From assembly GCA_023404705.1 (NCBI GenBank), contig JAEYAU010000170.1, forward strand, positions 9,338 to 73,337: 64,000 nucleotides of DNA. Reading direction: 5' to 3'. This DNA is from Pseudomonadota bacterium. GTDB lineage: Bacteria; Pseudomonadota; Alphaproteobacteria; Rhizobiales; Xanthobacteraceae. Below the pieces are notes generated by a model, which saw only the letters and a list, made by a program, of their open reading frames with translations, ran no database searches and was not told the DNA's origin. How positions within the stretch are numbered: position 1 is the stretch's first letter; the number at the start of each line of letters is the position of its first letter. The position numbers and the translations under genes are program-made. This document shows, one piece after another, positions 55,745-64,000 of the stretch.

Positions 55745-56294
55745 CGATCCCGAGCTCGGCAAACGCATCCATGTGATGCCGCGCCGATGTCTCGGCGAAG
55801 CAGCAGAACACGGCGCGTGTCAACAGGCCGGGATCCGCCGAGAGCTCCGACACCACGGCGCCGACCGCGATGCGCGCGGCGCGATCCGCCGGGAAGCCGT
55901 AGATGCCGGTGGAGATCGCCGGGAATGCGATCGAGGTCAGCCGATACTCGCGCGCGAGGCCAAGCGCCGTTCGATAGCAGGACGCGAGCAGGTTCTCCTC
56001 GTTCGAGTCGCCGCCCTGCCAGGCCGGGCCGACCGCATGGATCACGTATTGCGCTGGAAGCCGGTAGCCGCGCGTAATCTTGGCCGATCCGGTGGGGCAG
56101 CCGCCGAGCGTGCGGCACTCCGCGAGCAGCTCGGGCCCGGCGGCGCGATGGATCGCGCCGTCGACACCGCCGCCGCCGCTGAGCGCACTGTTGGCCGCAT
56201 TGACGATCGCATCGACCGTGAGCGTCGTGATGTCGGCGACGATGATGTCGAGCTTCCCGGGGCCGATCTCGGCGGTGAGGAGCGGAGTGGTCAT
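55740..56294 (-). CDS. macro-domain protein, O-acetyl-ADP-ribose deacetylase-like
   Basis: A 184-residue macro domain that binds and often hydrolyses ADP-ribose esters. Motifs are GKLDIIVADITTLTVDAIVNAANSAL, the GGGGVDGAIHRAAG loop, and FPAISTGIYGFP, matching the YmdB/MacroD group. ATG 56294 is the natural start (MTTPLLTAEIG). The stop codon lies in repeat A3. The long upstream gap is occupied by an apparent structured RNA on the opposite strand. Confidence 0.9.
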   Translation of the reverse strand: MTTPLLTAEIGPGKLDIIVADITTLTVDAIVNAANSALSGGGGVDGAIHRAAGPELLAECRTLGGCPTGSAKITRGYRLPAQYVIHAVGPAWQGGDSNEENLLASCYRTALGLAREYRLTSIAFPAISTGIYGFPADRAARIAVGAVVSELSADPGLLTRAVFCCFAETSARHHMDAFAELGIA

Positions 56295-56368
56295 GACGGC
56301 AGTGTAGGACCGGCTGCCAACGGCGTCATCCCGGCCGCCCGATTTCTGTTTTTCAGGACTTAATTGTG

Positions 56369-56396
56369 TTGCGGATTTCCGGAAATCATGCATACT
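56369..56396 (+). promoter_or_regulatory. putative promoter for the structured RNA
   Basis: TTGCGG at 56369-56374 and CATACT at 56391-56396 are 16 bases apart, inside an AT-rich stretch that ends abruptly at the structured region. Transcription would begin within the first hairpin. The match is moderate. Confidence 0.35.
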
Positions 56397-56810
56397 GCCC
56401 TCACTCCTGCTCGTGAGGGGCGTCCCCGGGTACTGCCGCGATGGAGCAAGGAGGCGGCCCCTGCGGGCCCGGGCTAGTAATCCGGGCTCCCGGGCGGAAT
56501 CGGGAACCAACGACCGGCGGCATCACGACCGCCTGCCAGTGAGTTTGGCTGTAGGTGACCGGCCCTTCGGGGCGCGACGCCGAAGAGCGGCCCGACCGAA
56601 AAATGGCCGTAGTGGAGCGCCGAGAGGCGCAGGGGTCCCGGCAATAGGACCCCGGGCGGCGCCGTTGCGCAGCCCAGGCCGGAGAAAGCCCGGCTGGCTC
56701 GGGCTTACGCCCGAGCATCGGCCTGCCTCACAAGCGGGCCGCGCATCTCGGTGCTCCACTCCCCTCGTGGGAGGAAGCTGCCGCAAACCTCCGGGCGCCA
56801 AGCCGCGGAG
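56397..56810 (+). ncRNA. candidate structured RNA, HEARO/omega-RNA-like, without nuclease gene
   Basis: No plausible ORF covers this region. It holds many tight hairpins: CCCTCAC/GTGAGGG (56398-56419), GGCCC/GGGCC (56456-56469), GCCC-TTCG-GGGC (56562-56573), GCGCC-GAGA-GGCGC (56617-56630), GGGGTCC/GGACCCC (56632-56653) and GCTCGGGC-TTAC-GCCCGAGC (56697-56716). UUCG and GNRA loops are typical of functional RNA. Segments such as CGGGTACTGCCGC and AGTGAGTTTGGCTGTAGG resemble what I remember of HEARO RNA, the guide RNA of IscB/IsrB transposon nucleases. No such nuclease is adjacent. It is not RNase P RNA, tmRNA or 6S RNA by motif. The 3' boundary is uncertain. Confidence 0.55.
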
Positions 56811-56819
56811 ATGAAGGCG

Positions 56820-56977
56820 TTCGTAGGGTGTGCTCGTGCGGCCAATGAGTTCGCAATGTGCTCATGCTTCGATCCGCACGAGCGCACGCGTGCCGAGTCG
56901 CCGCGCGCGTGCGCTCGGCGCGGTCAGCTCAGTATTTATTGTCTCGGCCCATCGGCGCGCCGAGCACACCCTACGAA
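56820..56977. repeat. cruciform repeat family A, copy 4
   Basis: A 158-base copy with the perfect 17-base inverted end TTCGTAGGGTGTGCTCG. The inner part carries further arms including GTGCGGCC and ATCCGCACGAGC. It lies between the structured RNA and the patatin gene, 5 bases from the patatin stop codon. Confidence 0.85.
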
Positions 56978-56982
56978 GACAT

Positions 56983-58044
56983 TCACGCCAGCTCCGCGCG
57001 CGTCTCCGCGCGCAGATCCAGCGTGCTGCGCTTGCCGATGTCGTCGAAATGCGCGTCGAGGAAGTTGCGGGCGGCGCGGCGGCCGCCGTCGCGGAGCATC
57101 TCGAAGAAGTCGAAGTCGGAGGAGAGCTTGCTGTCGGCCGTGAGCTTGCGGAACACGTCGTCGAGCGCGATGCGGTGGACGTTGATGCGGCGATACTGGC
57201 CGGGGCCGCGGCCGCGCTGCAGATGACCCTGGTCGATCAACCGCGTGACGAAATCGATCGCGCGATACTCCGCCAGCAGCGAGGAGTTGAACGTGATCTC
57301 GTTGATGCGGTTCATGATCTCGTGCGCGGAGGTCGGCGTCGTATGGCGCTCGATCGGATTGATCTGCACAACGATGATGTCCTCGGCCTCGCTCGCGCGG
57401 AACAGCGGAAAAATCGACGGATTGCCCATATAGCCGCCGTCCCAGTAGGGCACGCCGTCGATCTCGACGGCGCGGAACAGCAGCGGCAGGCAGGTCGAGG
57501 CCATCACGACGTCGGCCGTGATCTTGTCATGCGGGAAGACGCGCAGGCGGCCGGTGTGCACGTTGGTGGCCGAGATGAACAGGCGCGGCGACTCGCAGGC
57601 GCGGATCGCTGCGAAATCGACGAAGCGCTCGATCACGTCCTTGAGCGGATTGATGTTGAGCGGGTTGACGTCATAGGGCGAGAGATAGCGCGAGAGCGGG
57701 CCGAACCAGGTCAGCGGCGAATTGTCGAACGGCAGGAAGGAGAACAGTCTGTCGAACACGGCGCGCTGCAGCGGCGGCAGCTTGCCGTCCAGGCTCGCGG
57801 CGCGCCAGAAATCGGCGAGGCGCTTCTGCGCCTCGGCGCGGCCGCCGCGGCAGAGTCCGTCGGCCAGCATCACGGCATTCACGGCGCCCGCCGAGGTGCC
57901 CGAGACCGCGCCGATCTCGAGGCGCTCGTCAGCCAGCAGATGATCGAGCACGCCCCAGGTGAAAGCGCCGTGGGCGCCGCCACCCTGCAGCGCCAGGTTG
58001 ACGGTCTTCGTCTTCGGCGCGCGCGATTTGAAGGGCCAGATCAC
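56983..58044 (-). CDS. patatin-like phospholipase
   Basis: A 353-residue serine hydrolase. The oxyanion loop GGGAHGAFTWG starts at residue 21, the nucleophile is S51 in GTSAG, and the catalytic Asp lies in YWDGGYMGNP. Patatins cleave acyl esters of lipids; some bacterial ones act on PHB granules or membranes. The start is a GTG at 58044 that overlaps the stop of the 3-hydroxybutyrate dehydrogenase gene (GTGA), so the two are co-expressed, which hints at a PHB or lipid link. There is no signal peptide. Confidence 0.87.
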   Translation of the reverse strand: MIWPFKSRAPKTKTVNLALQGGGAHGAFTWGVLDHLLADERLEIGAVSGTSAGAVNAVMLADGLCRGGRAEAQKRLADFWRAASLDGKLPPLQRAVFDRLFSFLPFDNSPLTWFGPLSRYLSPYDVNPLNINPLKDVIERFVDFAAIRACESPRLFISATNVHTGRLRVFPHDKITADVVMASTCLPLLFRAVEIDGVPYWDGGYMGNPSIFPLFRASEAEDIIVVQINPIERHTTPTSAHEIMNRINEITFNSSLLAEYRAIDFVTRLIDQGHLQRGRGPGQYRRINVHRIALDDVFRKLTADSKLSSDFDFFEMLRDGGRRAARNFLDAHFDDIGKRSTLDLRAETRAELA

Positions 58045-58823
58045 TGGGCGGTCCAGCCGCCGTCGATGGACAGGTTCGCGCCCGTGATCTGCGCGGCCGC
58101 GTCGGAACAGAGATAGAGCGCGAGGGAGGCGACTTGATCGACGGTGACGAACTGCTTGGTCGGCTGGGCGGCGAGCAGCACGTCGTGCTTCACCTGCTCC
58201 TCGGTGAGGCCGCGCGCCTTCATGGTGTCGGGAATCTGCTTCTCGACCAGCGGCGTCCAGACATAGCCGGGCGAGATGCAGTTCACCGTGATGCCGTGGG
58301 TCGCCGTCTCGAGCGCGGCCGTCTTGGTGAGACCGACGAGCCCGTGCTTGGCCGAAACATAAGCCGCCTTGAAGGGCGAGGCCGTGAGCGAATGCGCCGA
58401 GGCCGTGTTGATCACGCGGCCCCATTTGCGCGCCTTCATGCCGGGAAGCGCGGCGCGCATGGTGTGGAACGCGGAGGTGAGATTGATCGCGATGATCTGG
58501 TCCCATTTCTCGATGGGGAAATCCTCGATCGGCGCGACATGCTGGACGCCCGCATTGTTGACCAGGATGTCGACGGCGCCGAAGGCCTTCTCGGCCGCCG
58601 CGATCATGCCGGCGATCTCGGCCGGCTTGGTCATGTCGGCGGGCGAATAGATCGCTTTCACGCCGAACTCGCGCTCGAGCCCGGCGCGCTCGCGCTCGAT
58701 GGCGTCCGCCTCACCGAAGCCGTTGATGGCGACATTGGCGCCCTCGCGAGCAAGCGCCCCGGCGATGGCGAGCCCGATGCCGGAGGTGGAACCCGTAACG
58801 ACGGCGGATCTGCCTTTGAGCAC
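58041..58823 (-). CDS. bdhA: 3-hydroxybutyrate dehydrogenase (SDR family)
   Basis: A 260-residue short-chain dehydrogenase interconverting 3-hydroxybutyrate and acetoacetate with NAD. The cofactor site is TGSTSGIGLA, followed by NNAGVQHVAPIEDFP and catalytic Y-x3-K in YVSAKHG. The Gln in VQHVAP, the His and Lys in SAHSLTASPFK, and the Gln in AAQPTKQF match the substrate-binding set of known enzymes. GTG 58823 has AGGAG upstream; the longer frame runs through the operator. It is co-transcribed with the patatin gene. Confidence 0.9.
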   Translation of the reverse strand: MLKGRSAVVTGSTSGIGLAIAGALAREGANVAINGFGEADAIERERAGLEREFGVKAIYSPADMTKPAEIAGMIAAAEKAFGAVDILVNNAGVQHVAPIEDFPIEKWDQIIAINLTSAFHTMRAALPGMKARKWGRVINTASAHSLTASPFKAAYVSAKHGLVGLTKTAALETATHGITVNCISPGYVWTPLVEKQIPDTMKARGLTEEQVKHDVLLAAQPTKQFVTVDQVASLALYLCSDAAAQITGANLSIDGGWTAQ

Positions 58824-58847
58824 GGCGATACTCCTGTGGCCTTCTGA

Positions 58848-58866
58848 TATTGTGCACTGCACAATA
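58848..58866. promoter_or_regulatory. perfect palindromic operator upstream of bdhA
   Basis: TATTGTGCACTGCACAATA is a perfect 19-base palindrome centred on one base, 24 bases before the bdhA start. It contains TGC-N3-GCA, the core I associate with PHB-responsive PhaR repressors. The gene's role in PHB turnover agrees with that idea. Confidence 0.6.
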
Positions 58867-59056
58867 GGGAGCCGGTCCGGGCTTCTCAAGAGCGTGCCGT
58901 GGCGGCCACGGCTGCAAAACGGCCCGGCCCGCCATGTCCGAACGGACGGGGTCGTAGAGCCTTGATCGGCCGCCTATATCCAGGGTCGGTCCATGGCGCA
59001 CCGGATTTTGTCGGGACGGCCCAAACCGCTAGAGTGAGCGAAACACAGCACCCCAA

Positions 59057-59536
59057 ATGACCGAAGTCTTTCCCGCGCCCGGCCACGATCACACGCGCTG
59101 CACCAGCGATGCCATGGCGCATGCGGAGGCGCGCTGCGCCGAGCGGGCGCAGCGGCTCACCCCGATGCGCCGGCAGGTGCTGGAGGTGCTCACCGCCAGC
59201 CACCAGCCGCTCGGCGCCTACGAGATCATGGACCGCCTCGCCCGGGACGGCGGGCGGCCCGCGCCGATCACCGTCTACCGCGCGCTCGATTTCCTGATGG
59301 AGCAGGACCTGGTCCATCGCATCGAGAGCCGCAACGCCTTCCTGGCCTGCGTTCGTCCGCACGAGTCTGGCGCGCCGGTGGTGTTCCTGATCTGCGAGAC
59401 CTGCGGCGCGGTGGGCGAAGCTGCGTCCGCAGCCGTCGGGCAGAGCTTGAGCGCCGCTGCCAAGCAAGCCGGGTTCACGCCGAAATCGCCGGTGGTGGAG
59501 ATCACCGGCATCTGCTCTCATTGTCGCGACCGCTGA
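59057..59536 (+). CDS. zur: Fur-family zinc-uptake regulator Zur
   Basis: A 159-residue Fur-like repressor. The N-terminus is His/Cys-rich (PGHDHTRC). The winged helix contains RQVLEVLTASHQPLGAYEIMDRL and APITVYRALDFLMEQ. Structural zinc cysteines are in CETCG and the C-terminal CSHC. The longer N-terminus with extra His/Cys favours Zur over Fur or PerR. The znu transporter genes are not in the window, and I saw no clear Zur box here. The divergent bdhA promoter lies 233 bases away. Confidence 0.85.
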   Translation: MTEVFPAPGHDHTRCTSDAMAHAEARCAERAQRLTPMRRQVLEVLTASHQPLGAYEIMDRLARDGGRPAPITVYRALDFLMEQDLVHRIESRNAFLACVRPHESGAPVVFLICETCGAVGEAASAAVGQSLSAAAKQAGFTPKSPVVEITGICSHCRDR

Positions 59537-59542
59537 TCCCGC

Positions 59543-60448
59543 ATGAGCATGTCGCAATCGCAGGCGATCCCGACTGCGCGCCCGCTCGATGCGGTCGCGT
59601 CCGCCATCATGGTGATGCTGTGCCTCTCCTGGGGCTTCAACCAGGTCGCCGTGAAGCTCGCGATTCCCGACATTCCGCCGCTGATGCAGGCGACCATCCG
59701 TTCGGTCGGCGCGCTCGCAGTCATCACGATCTGGGCTTGGCTGCGCCGTGTCCCGATGACGGAACGCGACGGCACCATGTGGCCCGGCATCGTTTGCGGC
59801 GTGCTGTTCGCGGTCGAGTTCATCCTGATCTATCGCGCGCTGGTCTGGACCACGGCGAGCCGCGCCGCGCTGTTCCTTTACACGGCGCCGTTCTTCGTCG
59901 CGCTCGGCGCGCGCTGGCTGCTGCCGGGCGAGCGGCTCTTGCCGTCCCAATGGATCGGCCTTGCGCTATCCTTCATCGGCCTCGTGGTCGCGTTCGGCGT
60001 GCCGAGCCCGGACCGTTATGCGCTGATCGGCGACGCCATGATGGTCGGCGCGGGCGCCTTCTGGGGCGCGACCACGCTGGTCATCAAGGCGAGCGCGCTC
60101 GCCAAGGCGCCGGCCGAGAAGACGCTCGCGTGGCAGCTCGCGGTCTCGATCCCGATCCTCGCGGTCGCGACACTGCTGGTCGGGGAGCGCGTCGACCACG
60201 CGCCGGGGGCGGTTGCGCTGTCGTGGCTCGCCTACCAGACCTTCTGGGTGGTCAGCATCACGTTTGCGATCTGGTTCGCGCTTGTGAAGCGCTATTCGGC
60301 GAGCCGTCTTGCGGCCTTCACGTTCCTCACCCCATTGTTCGGGGTCGCGGCCGGGCATGTCGTCATGGGCGACGATCTCGCGCCCGGGTTCCTGATTGCG
60401 GTGGCCTTGGTGGTCACCGGCCTCGTGCTGGTCAACCGGCCACGTTGA
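59543..60448 (+). CDS. EamA-family (DMT superfamily) transporter
   Basis: A 301-residue membrane protein with about ten hydrophobic helices in two EamA repeats. The first repeat includes LSWGFNQVAVKLAIPDIPP and FLYTAPFFVALGARWLLPGERL, and the second FLTPLFGVAAGHVVMGD near the C-terminus. Members export amino acids, nucleotides or other metabolites. It starts 6 bases after zur, so the pair could be co-transcribed, but there is no direct hint that the substrate is a metal. Confidence 0.85.
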   Translation: MSMSQSQAIPTARPLDAVASAIMVMLCLSWGFNQVAVKLAIPDIPPLMQATIRSVGALAVITIWAWLRRVPMTERDGTMWPGIVCGVLFAVEFILIYRALVWTTASRAALFLYTAPFFVALGARWLLPGERLLPSQWIGLALSFIGLVVAFGVPSPDRYALIGDAMMVGAGAFWGATTLVIKASALAKAPAEKTLAWQLAVSIPILAVATLLVGERVDHAPGAVALSWLAYQTFWVVSITFAIWFALVKRYSASRLAAFTFLTPLFGVAAGHVVMGDDLAPGFLIAVALVVTGLVLVNRPR

Positions 60449-60491
60449 CGGTGTCGTCCTGGTCTGGCAGGGCGAAGGAATGGAGCAGAAC

Positions 60492-61739
<1,248 letters not shown>

Positions 61740-61842
61740 GGCACTCGTGCCCCCCATGCGCCCGGCGCGCCGATCGTGAATTGACGGCCGCGCCGGCTTG
61801 TCCGAACCTTTCGGAAAGCGAGATACAGAGGGAGGCTCGGTC

Positions 61843-62619
61843 ATGCTCGACAAGACCATCGACTCCGGTACCGACGTCGGCGCAGCGCAGCAGCAGGCGC
61901 GCGTCGATCTCGCGGCGGCGCATCGGCTCGCCGTGATGCACGGCTTCAACGAAGGAATCTTCAATCACCTCACGGCGCGCGTGCCCGGCACGACCGACCG
62001 CTACTACCAGATCCCGTTCGGGCTGCACTGGTCGGAAGTCACCGCGAGCAGCTTCATGGAAGTTGGCTATGACGGCACGCGGCTCTCGGGCGACGGCGAG
62101 ATCGAGCAGTCCTGCTACTGCATCCATGCGCCGATGCACCGGCTCGTGCCGCATGCGACCGCGGTGTTTCACACGCACATGCCGTTCGCGAGCGCGCTCG
62201 CACGCCTCGAAGATCCGCGCATCCTGCCGATCGGCCAGACCGAGCTCGCGATTGCGACCTACACGGCCTATGACGACACCTATACGGGCCCGGCCTACGA
62301 TCCTGCGGAAGGCGAGCGCCTGTCCGAACTGATCGGGGACAAGAAGGTGCTGATGATGGCGAACCACGGTGTCGCCACGGTCGGCAAGACGATCGCCGAA
62401 GCCTATGACCTGCTCTACTACACGGAGCGCGTCGCGCAGGTGCAGATCTATGCGATGTGGACGCAGCGCCCGCTGAAGATGCTGCCGCAGGACGTGATCG
62501 ACGCCACGATCGCGGAATTCCGGAGCGGGCGCACCTATGGCGGCAAGAAGCCGTCGCAATGGCACTTCGACGCGCTCAAGCGCATCCTCGATCGCAACGA
62601 GCCGGACTACAAGCACTGA
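61843..62619 (+). CDS. class II aldolase/adducin-family protein
   Basis: A 258-residue zinc-aldolase fold. Metal-site residues are the two His in FHTHM (about residue 107) and the His in MANHGV (about 171), with a Glu in the FLIPFG-like region replaced by YQIPFGLHWSEVTASSF. GAGGGAGG precedes the ATG. Family members include fuculose-phosphate aldolase and decarboxylases; the substrate is unknown. A VOC-family protein gene follows, which may act on the same compound. Confidence 0.82.
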   Translation: MLDKTIDSGTDVGAAQQQARVDLAAAHRLAVMHGFNEGIFNHLTARVPGTTDRYYQIPFGLHWSEVTASSFMEVGYDGTRLSGDGEIEQSCYCIHAPMHRLVPHATAVFHTHMPFASALARLEDPRILPIGQTELAIATYTAYDDTYTGPAYDPAEGERLSELIGDKKVLMMANHGVATVGKTIAEAYDLLYYTERVAQVQIYAMWTQRPLKMLPQDVIDATIAEFRSGRTYGGKKPSQWHFDALKRILDRNEPDYKH

Positions 62620-62651
62620 ACCGCGCAGGGCTGCGCATAAACGGAGACCGC

Positions 62652-63044
62652 ATGTCCAAGTTCACGTATGACCACATCCATCTGCGCAGCCCCGATCCGG
62701 AAGCGACCGCCGCCTGGTACGAGCGCATGTTCGGCGCCGAAGTGATCCGCACCACGCAGGACGGCCAGCCGCGCATCGATCTGCGGCTCGGCGGCGCCAG
62801 CATCTTCATCGCGCCAGTGAGTAAAGGTGATGGCGTCAATCCGCCGCCGACCACGCCCTACCAGGGGCTCGATCACTTCGGGCTGACCGTGCAGGGCATC
62901 GAAGGCGTGGTCGCCGAGCTCAAGCAGAAGGGCGCGGTGTTCACCAAGGAGCTGACGCAGGCCCGGCCGGGCGTACAGATCTGCTTCATTCGCGGGCCGG
63001 AAGGTGTGTCGATCGAGGTGCTCGAGCGCAAGCCGGTCCGATAG
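62652..63044 (+). CDS. VOC-family (glyoxalase/dioxygenase fold) protein
   Basis: A 130-residue protein with two beta-alpha-beta-beta-beta units. Metal-type ligands are visible: His in YDHIHLRSPDP, His in GLDHFGLTV and Glu in SIEVLE. It resembles lactoylglutathione lyase relatives and methylmalonyl-CoA epimerase. GGAG lies 5 bases before the ATG. Probably co-transcribed with the aldolase gene 32 bases upstream. The reaction is not determined. Confidence 0.82.
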   Translation: MSKFTYDHIHLRSPDPEATAAWYERMFGAEVIRTTQDGQPRIDLRLGGASIFIAPVSKGDGVNPPPTTPYQGLDHFGLTVQGIEGVVAELKQKGAVFTKELTQARPGVQICFIRGPEGVSIEVLERKPVR

Positions 63045-63062
63045 CTAAGGTCAGCGGCGCGC

Positions 63063-63791
63063 TCAGAATTTGCCGTATTTCTCGTACGCCTCTTGCGGGT
63101 CCATGCCGCCGAGGATCGCGGTGCGGATCTTGTTCTCGGTGCCGACCGAGGCTTCGGCCTTCAGGATGATGTCGTGGGCCTCGGCGCGCGGCAGGATGAC
63201 GACGCCGTCGCGGTCGGCGAGCAGATAGTCGCCCGGATTGATCGAGACCGGGCCGATCTTGATCGGCACGTCGATCGCGTCGGCCATCCAGTAGCCGACC
63301 ACATCGCGCGGCGTCGTGTAGCGCGCATAGACCGGAAAGCCCATCTCCATCAGGAACTCGACGTCGCGCGTGCCGCCGTCGACGATCACGCCGGGCACGC
63401 CCTTGCGCATCAGCGTCTCGCCCGAGAGCTCGCCCATATGGGCGACCTCGGAGTCGTTCGCCTGGATGACGACGACGTGGCCAGACTTGGCTTTGGACAG
63501 AAAGCCGGTCCAGGCCATCAGCGTGTCATGCGCGCTCGCCTTGGCGACCTTGCCGCTCACCGTGAAGACCGGACCCGCGAAGTGCTTGGCCACGGTGATC
63601 GCATGGATCGTGTGCGGCAGGGTGAAGTTCTTCTTGCCCATGTCGCGCATCGTGTCGTGCACGATGCCCGTGTAGAGCTTGGCGAGCCGCGGCGTCAGGT
63701 TCTCGGTGGTCTCGGACAGCTCGGCCGTCGCGGCGTTGGCGCGGGCGGTGGCGGCGCGCGCCATGGCGACAGGGTCCTTGCGGTTCGGCAT
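63063..63791 (-). CDS. RraA-like protein (4-hydroxy-4-methyl-2-oxoglutarate aldolase family)
   Basis: A 242-residue protein of the RraA/HMG-aldolase fold. The metal and oxaloacetate-binding region is GVPGVIVDGGTRDVEFL, followed by GPVSINPGDYLLADRDGVVILP. ATG 63791 is preceded by GGAGGAGG, which makes it better than ATG 63809. Members either cleave 4-hydroxy-4-methyl-2-oxoglutarate in protocatechuate 4,5-cleavage or decarboxylate oxaloacetate; the 3,4-cleavage genes in this window make the first role less certain. Convergent with the VOC gene. Confidence 0.82.
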   Translation of the reverse strand: MPNRKDPVAMARAATARANAATAELSETTENLTPRLAKLYTGIVHDTMRDMGKKNFTLPHTIHAITVAKHFAGPVFTVSGKVAKASAHDTLMAWTGFLSKAKSGHVVVIQANDSEVAHMGELSGETLMRKGVPGVIVDGGTRDVEFLMEMGFPVYARYTTPRDVVGYWMADAIDVPIKIGPVSINPGDYLLADRDGVVILPRAEAHDIILKAEASVGTENKIRTAILGGMDPQEAYEKYGKF

Positions 63792-63872
63792 GCTGTCCTC
63801 CTCCATCACGGCCGTTGCTCGGGCGCGTGTGTCGGCCGCTTGGCGCTATTCGAACCTTATTCGCGGATTTGC

Positions 63873-64000
63873 TCAAGCACGACGTGCCGCAATGAAGCGG
63901 GCGCAGGCCTGGAGGACGGCGGCGGCCGGGCCAAAGGGGGCGAGCGCGGCCTCGGCCTCGGCGACGAGATCGGCGAGGCGCTGCCGGGCGCGCTCGGGGC
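63873..64000 (-). CDS. polyprenyl (farnesyl-type) diphosphate synthase, C-terminal end only
   Basis: On the minus strand a frame stays open to the window edge and encodes 41 residues ending in EAALAPFGPAAAVLQACARF-IAARRA. The pattern of an Ala-rich helix, L-x-P-FG and a final basic ARFIAARRA resembles the last helices of bacterial IspA-type synthases. The catalytic DDxxD motifs lie outside the window, so the assignment is tentative. Location near ispG fits isoprenoid synthesis. Confidence 0.45.
   Translation of the reverse strand, partial: PERARQRLADLVAEAEAALAPFGPAAAVLQACARFIAARRA

Noticed and set aside
56401..56718. Minus-strand 105-codon frame across the structured RNA region
   Set aside because: The frame follows from stop-poor GC-rich hairpins; the protein is Pro/Arg/Ser-rich with no domain, and both strands have equally poor candidates.
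56397..56810. RNase P RNA, tmRNA, or cobalamin/FMN riboswitch as identity of the structured region
   Set aside because: The conserved motifs of those RNAs (GAGGAAAGTCC, an encoded tag peptide, B12 box, RFN core) were looked for and not found.

Overview
This window is GC-rich chromosomal DNA, almost certainly from an alphaproteobacterium of the Hyphomicrobiales (Rhizobiales), near the Bradyrhizobiaceae/Xanthobacteraceae. That placement rests on gene content (fused FdsGB-type formate dehydrogenase, PQQ operon, IclR-controlled pca genes, Liv- and TctC-type transporters), on small conserved proteins I associate with Bradyrhizobium relatives, and on dispersed palindromic repeats typical of those genomes. 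It is an inference; there is no rRNA or tRNA gene in the window to confirm it. Genes are densely packed, often with 4-base start/stop overlaps, and no insertion sequence, prophage or CRISPR array was seen.

Layout. 1-7.7 kb: the end of an alpha/beta hydrolase, then a branched-chain-amino-acid-type ABC importer (two paralogous binding proteins, LivH, LivM, LivG, LivF) closing with a metal-dependent amidohydrolase/decarboxylase. 7.9-9.6 kb: an FAD monooxygenase resembling 2,6-dihydroxypyridine hydroxylase, divergent from a cupin protein. 10-13.3 kb: a tripartite tricarboxylate transporter (TctC, TctB, TctA). 13.4-28.7 kb: an oxalate/formate/C1 island made of a GntR regulator, oxalyl-CoA decarboxylase, formyl-CoA transferase, a 10-formyl-THF hydrolase-like protein, formate-THF ligase, a Rieske protein, a PQQ alcohol dehydrogenase with the lanthanide-type extra Asp, a LysR regulator, and NAD-dependent formate dehydrogenase (fused gamma-beta subunit plus alpha). 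The logic is oxalate to oxalyl-CoA to formyl-CoA to formate, then either oxidation to CO2 with NADH gain or entry into the folate C1 pool.

29-36.9 kb: small conserved hypotheticals, a dihydroorotate-dehydrogenase-like protein, a second TctC protein, an outer-membrane barrel, an adenylate-forming enzyme divergent from an Lrp regulator, PobA and a Pro-rich secreted protein. 37.3-42.8 kb: pqqABCDE on the minus strand (pqqA is only 25 codons), preceded by a diheme cytochrome c and a sorbosone-dehydrogenase-like PQQ enzyme. 43-48.4 kb: PcaR-type regulator divergent from pcaIJF and pcaHG, the protocatechuate branch fed by PobA; pcaB, pcaC and pcaD are not here. 48.7-55.6 kb: three tandem MetE-core methyltransferase paralogues, then MaoC hydratase, acyl-CoA dehydrogenase and a CaiB-type CoA-transferase. 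55.7-64 kb: macro-domain protein, a structured RNA-like region with no ORF, patatin, 3-hydroxybutyrate dehydrogenase, Zur, a DMT exporter, IspG, a class II aldolase, a VOC protein, an RraA-like protein and the tail of a polyprenyl synthase.

The most unusual observations are: a roughly 400-base structured RNA candidate at about 56.4-56.8 kb resembling IscB/IsrB-associated HEARO (omega) RNA but lacking a nuclease gene; a four-copy cruciform repeat whose terminal arms covary and supply the stop codons of flanking genes; histone-H1-like Lys/Ala tails on two unrelated CoA-transferases; a PQQ dehydrogenase with the lanthanide signature but no vicinal disulfide; and a possible bistable hairpin that sequesters a ribosome binding site.
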